Numbered from the stretch's first letter, positions 32,412 to 41,183 are shown. The stretch is DNA of 44,761 bases from Nitrospira sp. (GCA_003135435.1 PLBR01000057.1:2682-47442); one strand, 5' to 3'. Numbers and translations: made by a program. The notes: generated by a model not told the origin, from the letters alone.

Positions 32412-33986
32412 ATGAATAGGGTTGCATGTCGGGATCGAATCACTGTGGGACAGGCTCTAGCGGGAATGGTTGCGCTGGTCACCGTGCTCTTGTTCACTCA
32501 ACCCAGTTTCGGGGGGGGAGACGAACACCGCACGCTACGACTCCTGCTGGACAAAAATATCATCACGCAAGAGGAGTATGACCAAGCCGTCCAAGAGGAA
32601 GAACGTGCGAAGGTCGAAGAGGAACAGCGCATGAAGGAGGCGACTGCGATCACGAAGAACGGACTACAAGTCAAACTGGGAGGCTTCGCCGAAATCGATT
32701 TCGTCGGGGACAATACGCAAAGCTTTGCGGAAATCATCGGCAATCGTCCGGTGTTGCATAGCAATACGGTAGCAGGGGCAAACAGCCAGTTTTTTACCAG
32801 CCCGCGGAGCAGCCGGATCATACTCGATGTGCGAGCCCCAGAGCGGGGTGGCATCAAGAGCCGCTTTTATTTCGCGATGGACTTTCTGGGGAACCAACCG
32901 GCGATCGGCACCTCCGGAGTGTCTGAGTTCTCGTCGCAGACCAGCCCGGTTCCCCGCATATTTCAGCTGTACTTCCTGGTAGAAAGCCCAGCGGTCGACG
33001 TGAAGATCGGGCAGGATTGGTCTGAATTTGGATTCATGTCTGAATATTCGAGGGGGCAATTGTCGGTCGCGGCGACTCCGGCGAATATGTTTAATCGGTG
33101 GATTCAGGCCAGCCTGTCGAAGCAGCTCCGGTTGACGGACACTCTGACCCTGATTCCTGTCTTTTCCGTGGAGCGGCCGCCACAGGCCGCTGGTACTCTT
33201 CCCTCGTTTGTTGCGGGGGTGCAGGTCGCGCATCACGGCCTGCAAGCGCCGTATACTGGTTCTTCGACAGGCGATGTCTCGCTCAAACCGTTGAGCCTGC
33301 AAGTCAGCGGAGTCGGGCGAAGGCTCGAAGCAAATTCGGGAGGACCGACAAATGCAACTACTGGCGGGCAGCCAAATCTGAGCAGTCAGACGTACGTGAC
33401 TGGCTGGGGGGTATCCACCAGTTTATTTATTCCTGTGCTTCCATCACGGGATGGAGAGATGGGCAATACGGCGCACGTCGTGATGGAAGGTGTCACGGGA
33501 GCTGGGATTTCTGACATGTTTAACGGATTGAGTTGGGGAGTCTGCAACCCGGTGTGCGGATATTCATCCACGAGCAGTGGCTTTGGCGGCGATGCCTTCG
33601 GCCAGACCAACATCGATAATGGTCTCGCTGCTGTGAGCAGTCAGACCGGCAAGTTCGAAGCGATTCGCACGACCTCGATGATGGTGCATGCGACGTACTA
33701 TCTCCCCGATCAGGGAAAGACATGGGTCGGCGGCGGCTACGGGACGATCTACTCCTCCAACGCCAGTGAAATGACCTGTACGGTGAGTGCGTCGTTCTGC
33801 GGCGGGGCGATGCGAACGTCACAGAGTATCTATGTCCGCGATTCCACGTACTATGCGTACGTTTTCCACGATTTCACCCAGGAAATTCGAGCGGCTCTGA
33901 TGACCAACTGGGTTCGCACCACCTATGCGGATGGGGTCAATGCCGAGAATCACCGAATACAACTGTCCTTCTTCTGGCGATTCTAA
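32412..33986 (+). CDS. DcaP-like outer-membrane porin
   Basis: I start at ATG 32412 with GGAGGG upstream; the track start at 32349 lies in the IS. A signal peptide (GQALAGMVALVTVLLFTQPSFG) precedes a coiled-coil (EEYDQAVQEEERAKVEEEQRMKEA), then a beta-barrel region: VKLGGFAEIDFVGD, SSRIILDVRAPERGGIKSRFYFAMDF, RIFQLYFLVESPAVDVKIGQDWSEFG, and a last strand ending RIQLSFFWRF, with terminal Phe as in outer-membrane proteins. Similar to DcaP trimeric porins with an N-terminal coiled coil. The substrate is unknown. The IS has separated it from its sigma-54 promoter. Confidence 0.88.
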   Translation: MNRVACRDRITVGQALAGMVALVTVLLFTQPSFGGGDEHRTLRLLLDKNIITQEEYDQAVQEEERAKVEEEQRMKEATAITKNGLQVKLGGFAEIDFVGDNTQSFAEIIGNRPVLHSNTVAGANSQFFTSPRSSRIILDVRAPERGGIKSRFYFAMDFLGNQPAIGTSGVSEFSSQTSPVPRIFQLYFLVESPAVDVKIGQDWSEFGFMSEYSRGQLSVAATPANMFNRWIQASLSKQLRLTDTLTLIPVFSVERPPQAAGTLPSFVAGVQVAHHGLQAPYTGSSTGDVSLKPLSLQVSGVGRRLEANSGGPTNATTGGQPNLSSQTYVTGWGVSTSLFIPVLPSRDGEMGNTAHVVMEGVTGAGISDMFNGLSWGVCNPVCGYSSTSSGFGGDAFGQTNIDNGLAAVSSQTGKFEAIRTTSMMVHATYYLPDQGKTWVGGGYGTIYSSNASEMTCTVSASFCGGAMRTSQSIYVRDSTYYAYVFHDFTQEIRAALMTNWVRTTYADGVNAENHRIQLSFFWRF

Positions 33987-34186
33987 CCGATCGAGGCGAT
34001 GGCAGTTGATGATCCCAGCGTGTCAGTTTTTTGAACTCTTGATCCTCCCTCCCCGCGATTCAGGCTGGAAACCGCCAACTGTCCAACGGATCGATCATCC
34101 CGGCAAAATCATCGGCGTGCCGTCTCATTGTCTAGAAACGACCGAACGACGTAATCCTGAACCATTTCATATCTGCGAGTAAGAGC

Positions 34187-34214
34187 GCCTTCGCACCGTG
34201 CGTCTGGTGCGAAA
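34187..34214. promoter_or_regulatory. Palindromic activator site upstream of small paralogue 2
   Basis: CGCAC-C-GTGCG lies at 34192-34202. It is part of a larger perfect inverted repeat, TTCGCACC-GTGCGTCT-GGTGCGAA. I found no good -24/-12 promoter between it and the next gene. Confidence 0.55.
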
Positions 34215-34369
34215 CCACTCTTCTCGCGAACACCCTCAGCAACTCGGTGCATGATTTACTCGAATACCACATGCAAACAGCCTGGTATTGCTCTATCCAG
34301 TCTCCGCGGATGAGTAATCGACATCACGATGCCACAAGAAGCTCACTCGCTGTGAAAGTGAAGCACCTC

Positions 34370-34612
34370 ATGGTTGATGCATACGAAGTCGAGACGGCCA
34401 TTCTTCGGTATTTAGCTGAGCAAGGGTCCTGGGCGAGTGAGGAGTTGTTTCGCTCCCTCTCTCGCTTCACTCTTAACCAGGTATTTTTCGCCACAGACCG
34501 ACTCAGTGGGACGGGAGAGTCAGCCATCGCCATCCGACCCGGTGTGACTATCCCGTCTCAGCAGCAAGTCCTGGCACTCACAATGAGGTCAGCCCCTTGG
34601 CTGATCGGGTAG
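34370..34612 (+). CDS. Small winged-helix-like protein, paralogue 2
   Basis: The start is uncertain; ATG 34370 (MVDAYEVETAILRYL) gives 80 residues, and 34310 and 34247 are in-frame alternatives. VETAILRYLAEQGSWASEELFRSLSRFTLNQVFFATDRLSGTG follows the same plan as the proteins at 30750 and 39948. The tail differs (TIPSQQQVLALTMRSAPWLIG). I infer a small DNA-binding or adaptor protein; the function is unknown. It is upstream of the S24-like regulator in the same direction. Confidence 0.55.
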   Translation: MVDAYEVETAILRYLAEQGSWASEELFRSLSRFTLNQVFFATDRLSGTGESAIAIRPGVTIPSQQQVLALTMRSAPWLIG

Positions 34613-34687
34613 AGAATGTGTCGTGTGAGAGGGTCCGTTGATTTGTCGATGTGATCTCTGTGTCAGGAAACGCTTGGAGTCCCCACT

Positions 34688-35334
34688 GTGAACCTCAAAG
34701 GCCTTATTCATAGAGAATTAGGGGAAGGGATGACGGAGAAGGAATTGGCCTCGGCCATTGGCGTCTCCCTGCGAACGCTCGAAAATATTCTTGCCGATAA
34801 ATTCCCCGAAGACCCTTCAGATGGGAAAAATTCGTGAGGTACTTTCGGATGGATATGGATCTCCTTCGGACCGGTGAGTCGGCACACTCAAGAACGATGC
34901 TTGACCTACCAGGTAGCACCGATCATTCCGCTGCTGGTCACATTCGGAGGATTCCATTGCTGACCTGGCATCCAATGGATCAGATGGTCACAAGTAAACA
35001 CCTTCCTGGTGTCATCCACGCCGAAGCGGCGCTCGAGACGACGGACGTTTCGGGGACACGCACCGTCGCCTTGAAAGTAACAGACGACTTCATGGAGCCC
35101 CTGTTCAGCGAAGGGGAGATCATTTTTGTGAATCCCGATAGCAAGTGGAAGCCTGGAGACTATGTCGTTGCCAATCGTCTGGAGGGGTACCTTGAAACCC
35201 TTATCCTCAGACAAGTCAAACCAATTGGCAGCCAATGCATGCCCCATCCACTGAACCGGAAGTATGAAGACCTTCCGTTGACAACACAGGACGAGGTGTG
35301 GGGAAAGGTCGTCCGGCTGAGGAAGAACCTCTAA
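34688..35334 (+). pseudogene. S24/LexA-like regulator, frameshifted and lacking the catalytic serine
   Basis: A GTG at 34688 with GGAG upstream opens an HTH part, MNLKGLIHRELGEGMTEKEL, then ASAIGVSLRTLENILADKFPEDPS. The frame then stops at 34837, but the natural continuation RWEKFVRYFRMDMDLLRTGES lies in another frame, consistent with one missing base near 34818. The C-terminal half has the S24 layout: RRIPLLTWHP, VALKVTDDFMEPLFSEGEIIFVNPD, PGDYVVANRLEGYLETLILRQV. The expected Ser (DSM) is Phe (DFM) and the Lys site is Leu, so self-cleavage should be lost even with a restored frame. The track start at 34834 covers only the second half. Confidence 0.75.
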
Positions 35335-35409
35335 ATGTGTGCCCAACAGCAGTCCAGAAAGGAAAACATTGTGAGATGAACCAGCCTGTGGCGGCTTATT
35401 ATCCTATCA

Positions 35410-36162
35410 GTGTGGTGGCTCTCAACAGTCTCCATCGCCAGCGCAGCGTCTGAGTTCGAGCAGACTCATCCGCAGCTTCTCCCCGGTGACCGGGTGCTCC
35501 TTGGTACGGTCGAGGAAGTCAGAAGTGAGCAGGCACGCATTGACACCGGAGAACTGCAACCTCGGTTCATTCCCATGGTGGTTCGGAAAGCCAAGGGGCT
35601 GCTGGAACTAACAAAAGGTGATCGAATCGAAATCACCGTCAATGATCAAAATCTTCTTGTCGATGTCCATTTAACCGGGGAGTCGAGCCACCACTATGTC
35701 GTTCAGGGTCAACTCGCTGAACCGCTGGTGACTGGGCATGACAAGGCCGTGCTGCGCACAGTCGGCGGCGCAGAAGAGTCTCACTTCATACGTCCGGTCG
35801 CGAGAAGCAAGGTGGCCTCCATTCCCGTGGGCGCAGACGCCGTGTTTCTCATCGATGAGCTGGACAAGATCGTTGACGTGACCTATGGCAGTATGGACGC
35901 AGTGCATCGCGCTGCGGAACTCTGGCAGAAGAAAACTCCCTTGAAGGGCAACTTCAACAGAGTGACAGAGGTGATACTGACGCCGTTGGATAATGCGAAG
36001 ATCGCCATCCGGGATGAAGACGGCAAAGCACGACGGTATGCCGTGCGCCCCCTCGTTGAGCAGAAACTGGCTCCGCTAGACAAAGACGGTGCGGTGATCC
36101 TCTTTGTGGACGATGATAATAAGGTGATCGACGTCGCGGTTCCGCCTACGAAGCAGAAATAA
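35410..36162 (+). CDS. Exported beta-rich protein of unknown function
   Basis: About 250 residues from GTG 35410. A better signal peptide appears if the frame is extended upstream: ACC AGC CTG TGG CGG... gives TSLWRLIILSVWWLSTVSIASA, preceded by ATG at 35376 with one extra A (ATGAACC for ATGACC). GAAAGGAAAAC lies before that ATG. So the start may be displaced by a single-base indel. The mature part repeats a strand pattern: LLPGDRVLLGTVEEVRSEQARIDTGE, KGDRIEITVNDQNLLVDVHL, and twice a segment like VILTPLDNAKIAIRDEDGKARRYAVRPL. Similar to copper- or nickel-resistance-like OB strands at most loosely; no family named. It precedes the kinase gene. Confidence 0.65.
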   Translation: MWWLSTVSIASAASEFEQTHPQLLPGDRVLLGTVEEVRSEQARIDTGELQPRFIPMVVRKAKGLLELTKGDRIEITVNDQNLLVDVHLTGESSHHYVVQGQLAEPLVTGHDKAVLRTVGGAEESHFIRPVARSKVASIPVGADAVFLIDELDKIVDVTYGSMDAVHRAAELWQKKTPLKGNFNRVTEVILTPLDNAKIAIRDEDGKARRYAVRPLVEQKLAPLDKDGAVILFVDDDNKVIDVAVPPTKQK

Positions 36163-36484
36163 CAAGTCGAAATGGAGGGAAAATCTTGACTGCCGGTGAC
36201 CTTCCTTGGGAATCGGGGGGAGTTACTGCGCCGGTGACAGTCGCATAGGACAGGGAGTCCTCGTTACGGTTCGACAGGAAGCAACGCTGCGGTGCGTTGA
36301 GCTGCCGATTCGAGCCCCCTTCCTTGGACCAATCGGACGCTCGCGTTACCGCGTCATCTCCGGTTCGGCGACCTCGTGAAGGAACTAGCAACCGTCGAGG
36401 AGGCGGGTACGGTGAGGCACGAGTTCCTCTTTTTGACAATCCAACGTCTCGACTTTAGGATACTCTGACCATCCTGGAGAGCCC
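36163..36484. other. Leader region of the kinase operon, no gene seen
   Basis: About 320 bases without a credible ORF. CGCCGGTGACAG and CTGCCGGTGACC are near repeats. I see no convincing sigma-54 promoter, terminator or known riboswitch. GGAGAGCCC at the end is the ribosome-binding site of the kinase gene. Confidence 0.4.
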
Positions 36485-38416
36485 ATGCGGGAGTATCTGA
36501 CTCGCCTGTTCAACGATCTTCCGATCGGACGGAAGCTGCTGCTGGTTTCCTTCATCCCACTGACTGCTTTAATTCTGCTCAGTGCCGTGACATATGAACG
36601 CGTCCAAACGGTCGCGCGGGATGAAGAGCAGCTCAACAGTTTATACCTGGTACAGAAATCTGCCGCCCAGTACATGGGGCTGATCGTCGATCTCGAAACG
36701 AGTTTTCGTGGATATGTGTTGACGCTCCAGAGCCCCTATCTTCAACCCTTTCGCACGGCGCAAGAAGGCATTTTTTCTGTGGGAGAGAAACTCACCAGGG
36801 TAATCTCTGATGACGTCCCCCACCGCTCGCATTTCATGGAAGTTCAGTCGCTGGTGAAGCAACTCATCATTGAGAAAGTAGAACTTATCGATTCGGCCAA
36901 GAAAGGGCATCGTGAGAAGGCGCTCCAGTACATCGAAGAAGGACGCGGCCGGACGATCATGGTCAGGATTCGAGAGTTGATGGTGACGTTTGACCAGCTC
37001 GAACAGCAACGAGTGATGACGAGTCTTGGTCAATTGAGTCATGACCTGACTGCCACACTCATGGTGATATTAGTCGGAGGGATTCTCACCCTGGGGCTCG
37101 TGGCCTCCACATTATATCTGATCGCCCGCTCGATCGCCGGCCCACTAGTCAACTTGGCCAAAGCGGTGGGATCCTCGCCTACGGGGTCTCTCTCAGGCAT
37201 CCCAGTGCTTGAGCGAAGGGATGAAATTGGATATCTGACCAGGGTGACGCACCAGATGGGCGTTCAGATTCAGAGTCACCTCGATCAGGTCGAGCATTCA
37301 GAAGCAGCCCTCCGTGTCCTCAATGACAATCTATCCGCGTCGGAATCTAAGTATCGCGGACTGGTGGACAACGCCCCCTTCGGCATTTTTACGACCAAGG
37401 GAATGGAGATTACGTTCAGCAACCGCTACAACCAAACCCTCGCTGGGCTTGATCCGGATCACGTCACCCATCCGGCTACGTTTCGCCAGTGGATTCATCC
37501 GGAAGATCGAGAACGTGTGTTGTCTGAGTTTGCCCATGCGGTGGCGAACACCCAACCGTGCGAGACGGTCTTTCGCTTTCTTCATGTAAATGGCATGGTG
37601 CGAAAGGTGTTGAGCCGCCGAATTCCCCTCGAGCATGGGACAACCCAACCTGCGATCTATATCGGATTCAATATCGACATCACAGCTCTGGATCAGATGC
37701 AGACCCGCCTCAGTCGAGCCGAGCGGCTGGCAACTCTGGGCCAGATGGCGGCTGGAATTGCCCATGAAATCAGGAATCCACTGGTGGGGATCGGTTCCAA
37801 CGCATTTCTCTTACTAGACGAATTTGACGCGTCGGACCCGCGGCATGCCGACTTGGAAATGATTGTGAAAGAGACCAAACGACTGGATCGCATCGTCAAT
37901 CAAATCATCGATTATGCTCGCCCACGGGAGCTCGCTCCGGAGCTGTGCCCTTTGAGCGATCTTGTTGACGAAGTCGTCAAGTTACTCGATTCGACCCTGA
38001 CCGCCAAGCACCTTGCTGTCACACGTTCCCTCCCTCCCACGCCGACAGGGCTCCATGCCGATCATGACCAAATCGAGCAAGTGCTCTTGAACATCTTTCA
38101 CAACGCGATCGACGCCTCCCATGTTGGAACAGCCATTGACGTAACCGCCTTCGAACTCTCCCGCGGCCAGAATGCCGGCATGATGGTCACGGTCACGGAT
38201 TACGGAGTCGGGATTCCCGATGACGCATTAGCGCATGTGTTCGAGCCGTTTTTCACGAGAGGGAAGCAGCAGGGAACGGGGTTGGGGCTGGCTATCTGCC
38301 GTAATATAATCGAGAGTCATGGGGGCGACATCCAGATCACCAGCGAAGTCGGGAAAGGGACGAGCGTCAGAATCTGGCTCCCGCTCCGCCAGGAACTCCA
38401 ATTCGTCGAGGGATAA
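36485..38416 (+). CDS. Membrane-bound NtrB-type histidine kinase (CHASE3-HAMP-PAS)
   Basis: 643 residues. TM1 is LLLVSFIPLTALILLSAVTY, followed by a periplasmic CHASE3-type helical domain (DLETSFRGYVLTLQSPYLQPF), TM2 (ATLMVILVGGILTLGLVASTLYL), HAMP, a PAS domain (SKYRGLVDNAPFGIFTTKGMEITFSNR) and PAC, then HisKA with AAGIAHEIRNPLVGI (phosphorylated His) and an ATPase domain with HNAIDAS (N box), TDYGVGIP (G1), FEPFFTRGKQQGTGLGLAICRNI (F and G2). It would phosphorylate the regulator encoded 3 bases downstream. The signal is unknown; the adjacent porin and periplasmic genes suggest an envelope or redox signal. Confidence 0.95.
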   Translation: MREYLTRLFNDLPIGRKLLLVSFIPLTALILLSAVTYERVQTVARDEEQLNSLYLVQKSAAQYMGLIVDLETSFRGYVLTLQSPYLQPFRTAQEGIFSVGEKLTRVISDDVPHRSHFMEVQSLVKQLIIEKVELIDSAKKGHREKALQYIEEGRGRTIMVRIRELMVTFDQLEQQRVMTSLGQLSHDLTATLMVILVGGILTLGLVASTLYLIARSIAGPLVNLAKAVGSSPTGSLSGIPVLERRDEIGYLTRVTHQMGVQIQSHLDQVEHSEAALRVLNDNLSASESKYRGLVDNAPFGIFTTKGMEITFSNRYNQTLAGLDPDHVTHPATFRQWIHPEDRERVLSEFAHAVANTQPCETVFRFLHVNGMVRKVLSRRIPLEHGTTQPAIYIGFNIDITALDQMQTRLSRAERLATLGQMAAGIAHEIRNPLVGIGSNAFLLLDEFDASDPRHADLEMIVKETKRLDRIVNQIIDYARPRELAPELCPLSDLVDEVVKLLDSTLTAKHLAVTRSLPPTPTGLHADHDQIEQVLLNIFHNAIDASHVGTAIDVTAFELSRGQNAGMMVTVTDYGVGIPDDALAHVFEPFFTRGKQQGTGLGLAICRNIIESHGGDIQITSEVGKGTSVRIWLPLRQELQFVEG

Positions 38417-38419
38417 CGC

Positions 38420-39808
38420 ATGCAACTGACCATCTTCGTGACCGATGATGAACCGGCAATCCGCAACGCGATCATCAAGCGCCTGACTCGAAAACAACAT
38501 CGGGTTGTCGGATTTGAGTCGGGCGAGACTCTGCTGGCTGCGCTGCCACAAGAGATTCCGGATCTGATCCTTCTCGACCTCAAGATGCCGGGTCTCAGCG
38601 GACTGGATACCCTCAGAAAGCTCCGTCCGCTGGCCCCCCACACCCTAGTCATCTTGCTCACGGCCTATGGCACCGTTCAAGACGCGGTCGATGCCATGAA
38701 GCTTGGGGCCTATGATTTTCTCATCAAAACCGTCGAACTGGATGCGATGGAGCCGGTGCTCGATCGTGCGATCGATCTCTTGAGCCTGCGCCGACGTCTT
38801 GCAGTGGAGACCGAGCATCATGACAGCCAATATGCGCTCTCCAGCTTGGAAGCACACAGTCCGGCCATGCAACACATGCTGTCCCAAGTCCGGGATGTGG
38901 CCTCGAATCCAAAATCATCCGTGCTGCTCCTGGGCGAGACAGGAACGGGAAAAGAGTATCTTGCGCGTGTCCTGCATCACAATGGGGCGCGTGCCTCAGG
39001 ACCTTTTATCGGCGTGAACTGCACTGCCCTCCCACGAGAGCTGTTCGAGAGCGAATTATTTGGTTTTGAACGAGGGGCCTTCACCGGGGCGGTCCAGCGA
39101 AAGATCGGGCTGCTCGAAAAGGCAGAAGGCGGGAGTTTGTTCCTCGACGAAATTGGTGACTTGGATCTGACCCTGCAAGCCAAGCTGTTGCGGGTGATTC
39201 AAGAGCGCACCATTCGACGTCTTGGGGGAACAGATGATATCGGGGTGGATTTTCGGCTCATCGCCGCGACCAATCGTGACCTCAAAAAAGCGGTGGCCGA
39301 AGGGCGCTTTCGTGAAGATCTCTATTTCCGTTTAAATGTGGTCTCCTTCGAGCTGCCCCCGTTACGGAAACGAGTAGAGGATATTGAGCCCCTATGCCGA
39401 AGGACGGTCATTCGATACGGCAAGGAGTTCGGAAAAGACGTCGTCGATATCGAGCCGGATGCCATGACGCTGTTGCGGGAGTATGCGTATCCAGGGAACA
39501 TTCGTGAGCTGCACAACATCATCGAACGGGCCATGATCTTCTGCCATGGCAAGATGCTGACAGTGGACAACCTTCCTGCCGAACTTCGAAAGAGACCGGA
39601 ATCAGTGGCAGTGACTGTCGTGGAGGGAAAAGAACGCATGCTCAGGCTCGAATCGAAATTAGGAAAACAATCCCTGGCCGATATCGAGCATGCGATCGTT
39701 CAGGAAGTGCTTCGGTTGTCGGACTACAATAAAACGACTGCCGCCAGGTATCTCGGCCTCACCAGGTTTGCCCTGGATCGGCGCCTCAAAAAAATCATAG
39801 AAGAGTAA
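38420..39808 (+). CDS. NtrC-family sigma-54 response regulator
   Basis: 462 residues: a receiver domain with DDE acidic pair (FVTDDEPAIRNAI), phospho-acceptor Asp in LILLDLKMPG and the Lys in YDFLIKT (the usual Pro after it is Thr), then an AAA+ sigma-54 activator domain with Walker A GETGTGKE, the sigma-54 contact GAFTGA, Walker B SLFLDEIGD, and the Arg finger region YFRLNVV; a Fis-type HTH closes the protein (LADIEHAIVQEVLRLSDYNKTTAARYLGLTRFALDRRLKKI). It is an intact enhancer-binding protein. I propose that it binds the CGCAC-Y-GTGCG palindromes in this cluster. Confidence 0.96.
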   Translation: MQLTIFVTDDEPAIRNAIIKRLTRKQHRVVGFESGETLLAALPQEIPDLILLDLKMPGLSGLDTLRKLRPLAPHTLVILLTAYGTVQDAVDAMKLGAYDFLIKTVELDAMEPVLDRAIDLLSLRRRLAVETEHHDSQYALSSLEAHSPAMQHMLSQVRDVASNPKSSVLLLGETGTGKEYLARVLHHNGARASGPFIGVNCTALPRELFESELFGFERGAFTGAVQRKIGLLEKAEGGSLFLDEIGDLDLTLQAKLLRVIQERTIRRLGGTDDIGVDFRLIAATNRDLKKAVAEGRFREDLYFRLNVVSFELPPLRKRVEDIEPLCRRTVIRYGKEFGKDVVDIEPDAMTLLREYAYPGNIRELHNIIERAMIFCHGKMLTVDNLPAELRKRPESVAVTVVEGKERMLRLESKLGKQSLADIEHAIVQEVLRLSDYNKTTAARYLGLTRFALDRRLKKIIEE

Positions 39809-39815
39809 CGGGCGA

Positions 39816-39905
39816 TCACGCCGGATTCGGCGCCACAAACACGAATACTGTGAGACGCTGGCCTGTATGATTCTTCACGCCATGCTCTTCACCGGCCGGC
39901 GCCAT
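39816..39905 (-). pseudogene. Fragment of a duplicated cupin gene
   Basis: The minus strand reads MAPAGEEHGVKNHTGQRLTV and ends FVFVAPNPA, nearly identical to the last 27 residues of the cupin at 42044-42364, with high DNA identity over about 85 bases. No upstream part is present. It is a truncated duplicate or the scar of a rearrangement. Confidence 0.75.
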
Positions 39906-39947
39906 GGCTCATTTTCATGATGCCCTGAAAAGGCTGGTGTCGACAGT

Positions 39948-40184
39948 TCAATTCTGTCCCTCGGGGCCATCTTTCCACTCTGTTAAAGACAGCCTCAAGC
40001 GATTCGTCCCGCTGCCCCTTGTGAGCCGAACCTGACCTGTTCGACTCAATCGATCGACTTCGAGGAAGATGTCCTGCCAAGCGAGTTCAGGAAGGCTGCT
40101 CACGAGGACCTCCAACTCACAGTCAGGAGTACATTGGATCTGTGTGAGGATTCGATCTGTGATAAGTTTTTGCTGAGACATCAC
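39948..40184 (-). CDS. Small winged-helix-like protein, paralogue 3
   Basis: 78 residues from ATG 40184 or 40181, with AAGGTG upstream: MMSQQKLITDRILTQIQCTP, then ELEVLVSSLPELAWQDIFLEVDRLSRTGQVRLTRGSG. The AWQDIFLEVDRLSRTGQV block aligns to TLNQVFFATDRLSGTGES (34370) and TWQTLFQVLHHLQEKDLV (30750). The C-terminus is short and polar. An inverted repeat GCACAG-N6-CTGTGC lies about 100 bases upstream. Confidence 0.7.
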   Translation of the reverse strand: MMSQQKLITDRILTQIQCTPDCELEVLVSSLPELAWQDIFLEVDRLSRTGQVRLTRGSGTNRLRLSLTEWKDGPEGQN

Positions 40185-40281
40185 GACACCTTTTTTAGTT
40201 ACCGGATGCCTCGGACCTGACCTGTGCTCACCCCGTGCGTCGACCTCCTACAACTCTCCTCAGAAAGACTCGAGCGGATAT

Positions 40282-40299
40282 GCACAGCGCGGTCTGTGC
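40282..40299. promoter_or_regulatory. Diverged activator-site-like inverted repeat
   Basis: GCACAG-CGCGGT-CTGTGC is a perfect 6-bp inverted repeat upstream of paralogue 3, followed by GGATGCG and GCGCATG. It is related to, but not the same as, the CGCAC-Y-GTGCG palindrome. No clear -24/-12 promoter was found before the gene. Confidence 0.35.
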
Positions 40300-40460
40300 G
40301 GATGCGTTCTGCGCATGTGTGCAGGTGTAGCAGTTTGCGCTCGGCGAACAATGTCAAAAGCAGTTGTAGTTGACCCTGTCATTGCTCCCCAAGATGGTCT
40401 TATGTTCCGGAATCTTGGCTCATCAAGACCGACGAGGTTTTTGACTAGAGCGTTGGCTGC

Positions 40461-41130
40461 CTAGAGATGGACTTCATGTTCAGTCATAAACCATCCTGCA
40501 ATAGAGAGACGTTTATGATCTCCACTTACTGGATCAACGCGACAGACTCGATGGAACCGAGGTACGGTGAACAGGACGAGGGATCCCGGCTTGGGGGCAA
40601 TACAATGGGTAATTGCGAGATCCGATCGTGTTTGTTGACCGGGTGTTGAACGATAAATGATCAGTTCACCGCCCCAATCGGGATGCCATTCATCATGAAG
40701 ATAGGTCACCACTGCGAGGCGCCGTAAAGGAGAGGCGCCCGCAGTCAGCACCATTGAATCCCCAGCTTGCGCGGTATCATCGTGGGTCAACAGACAATCG
40801 CCCGCCCCATACGAATAATAGTTAAAATTCATATGTCGCCGTGCGATGTTTGGAAAGGATTCTACATAACGCCTGATGCAGAGAAGAGCCAGGCGGTCGA
40901 GAAAGACCCTCGCTTCCGCCTGCGTCATGTCAGCCTTCAGCCAATTGCCACAATCCGGAAACGTCTCACACAGGTGACGCATCTCGCGTAGTGATTTCCA
41001 AGCCGCTCGGTGCATGGCATGCTGAAAATGTTGCCTTTCCTCATCCGTCCAAAACTTTTCAATCACCAGTACGGTGGGTATCATGAAATGAGAAGCGTTC
41101 GGGATCGAAGCGTTCAAAATCAACCTGCAT
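40461..41130 (-). pseudogene. 2OG-Fe(II) oxygenase, apparently frameshifted near the N-terminus
   Basis: The strong site AAGGAG precedes ATG 41130, which opens MQVDFERFDPERFSFHDTHR but stops after 23 codons. The continuation VLVIEKFWTDEERQHFQHAMHRAAW is in another frame, consistent with one extra base near 41071. The rest is a prolyl-4-hydroxylase-like 2OG oxygenase: YYSYGAGDCLLTHDDT (His-x-Asp iron ligands), VTYLHDEWHPDWGGELIIY, PKPGSLVLFTVPRFHRVCRV (distal His) and KRLSIAGWFMTE. If the frameshift is real, a start at 41083 would still give most of the domain. Sigma-54 promoter and palindrome lie upstream. Confidence 0.75.
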
Positions 41131-41167
41131 ACATCTCCTTTTAGAAAAAGCGAGACGAGGAGAAGAA

Positions 41168-41183
41168 AGCAAGTTGTAGGCCT
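41168..41183 (-). promoter_or_regulatory. Sigma-54 promoter for the 2OG oxygenase
   Basis: On the minus strand AGGCCT-ACAAC-TTGCT: GG and GC 10 bases apart, TTGCT intact. It lies about 40 bases before the start codon at 41130. Confidence 0.65.

Noticed and set aside
34203-34369. Sigma-54 promoter downstream of the 34192 palindrome
   Set aside because: I checked each GG and GC pair; none has the required 10-base spacing with a reasonable -12 box.
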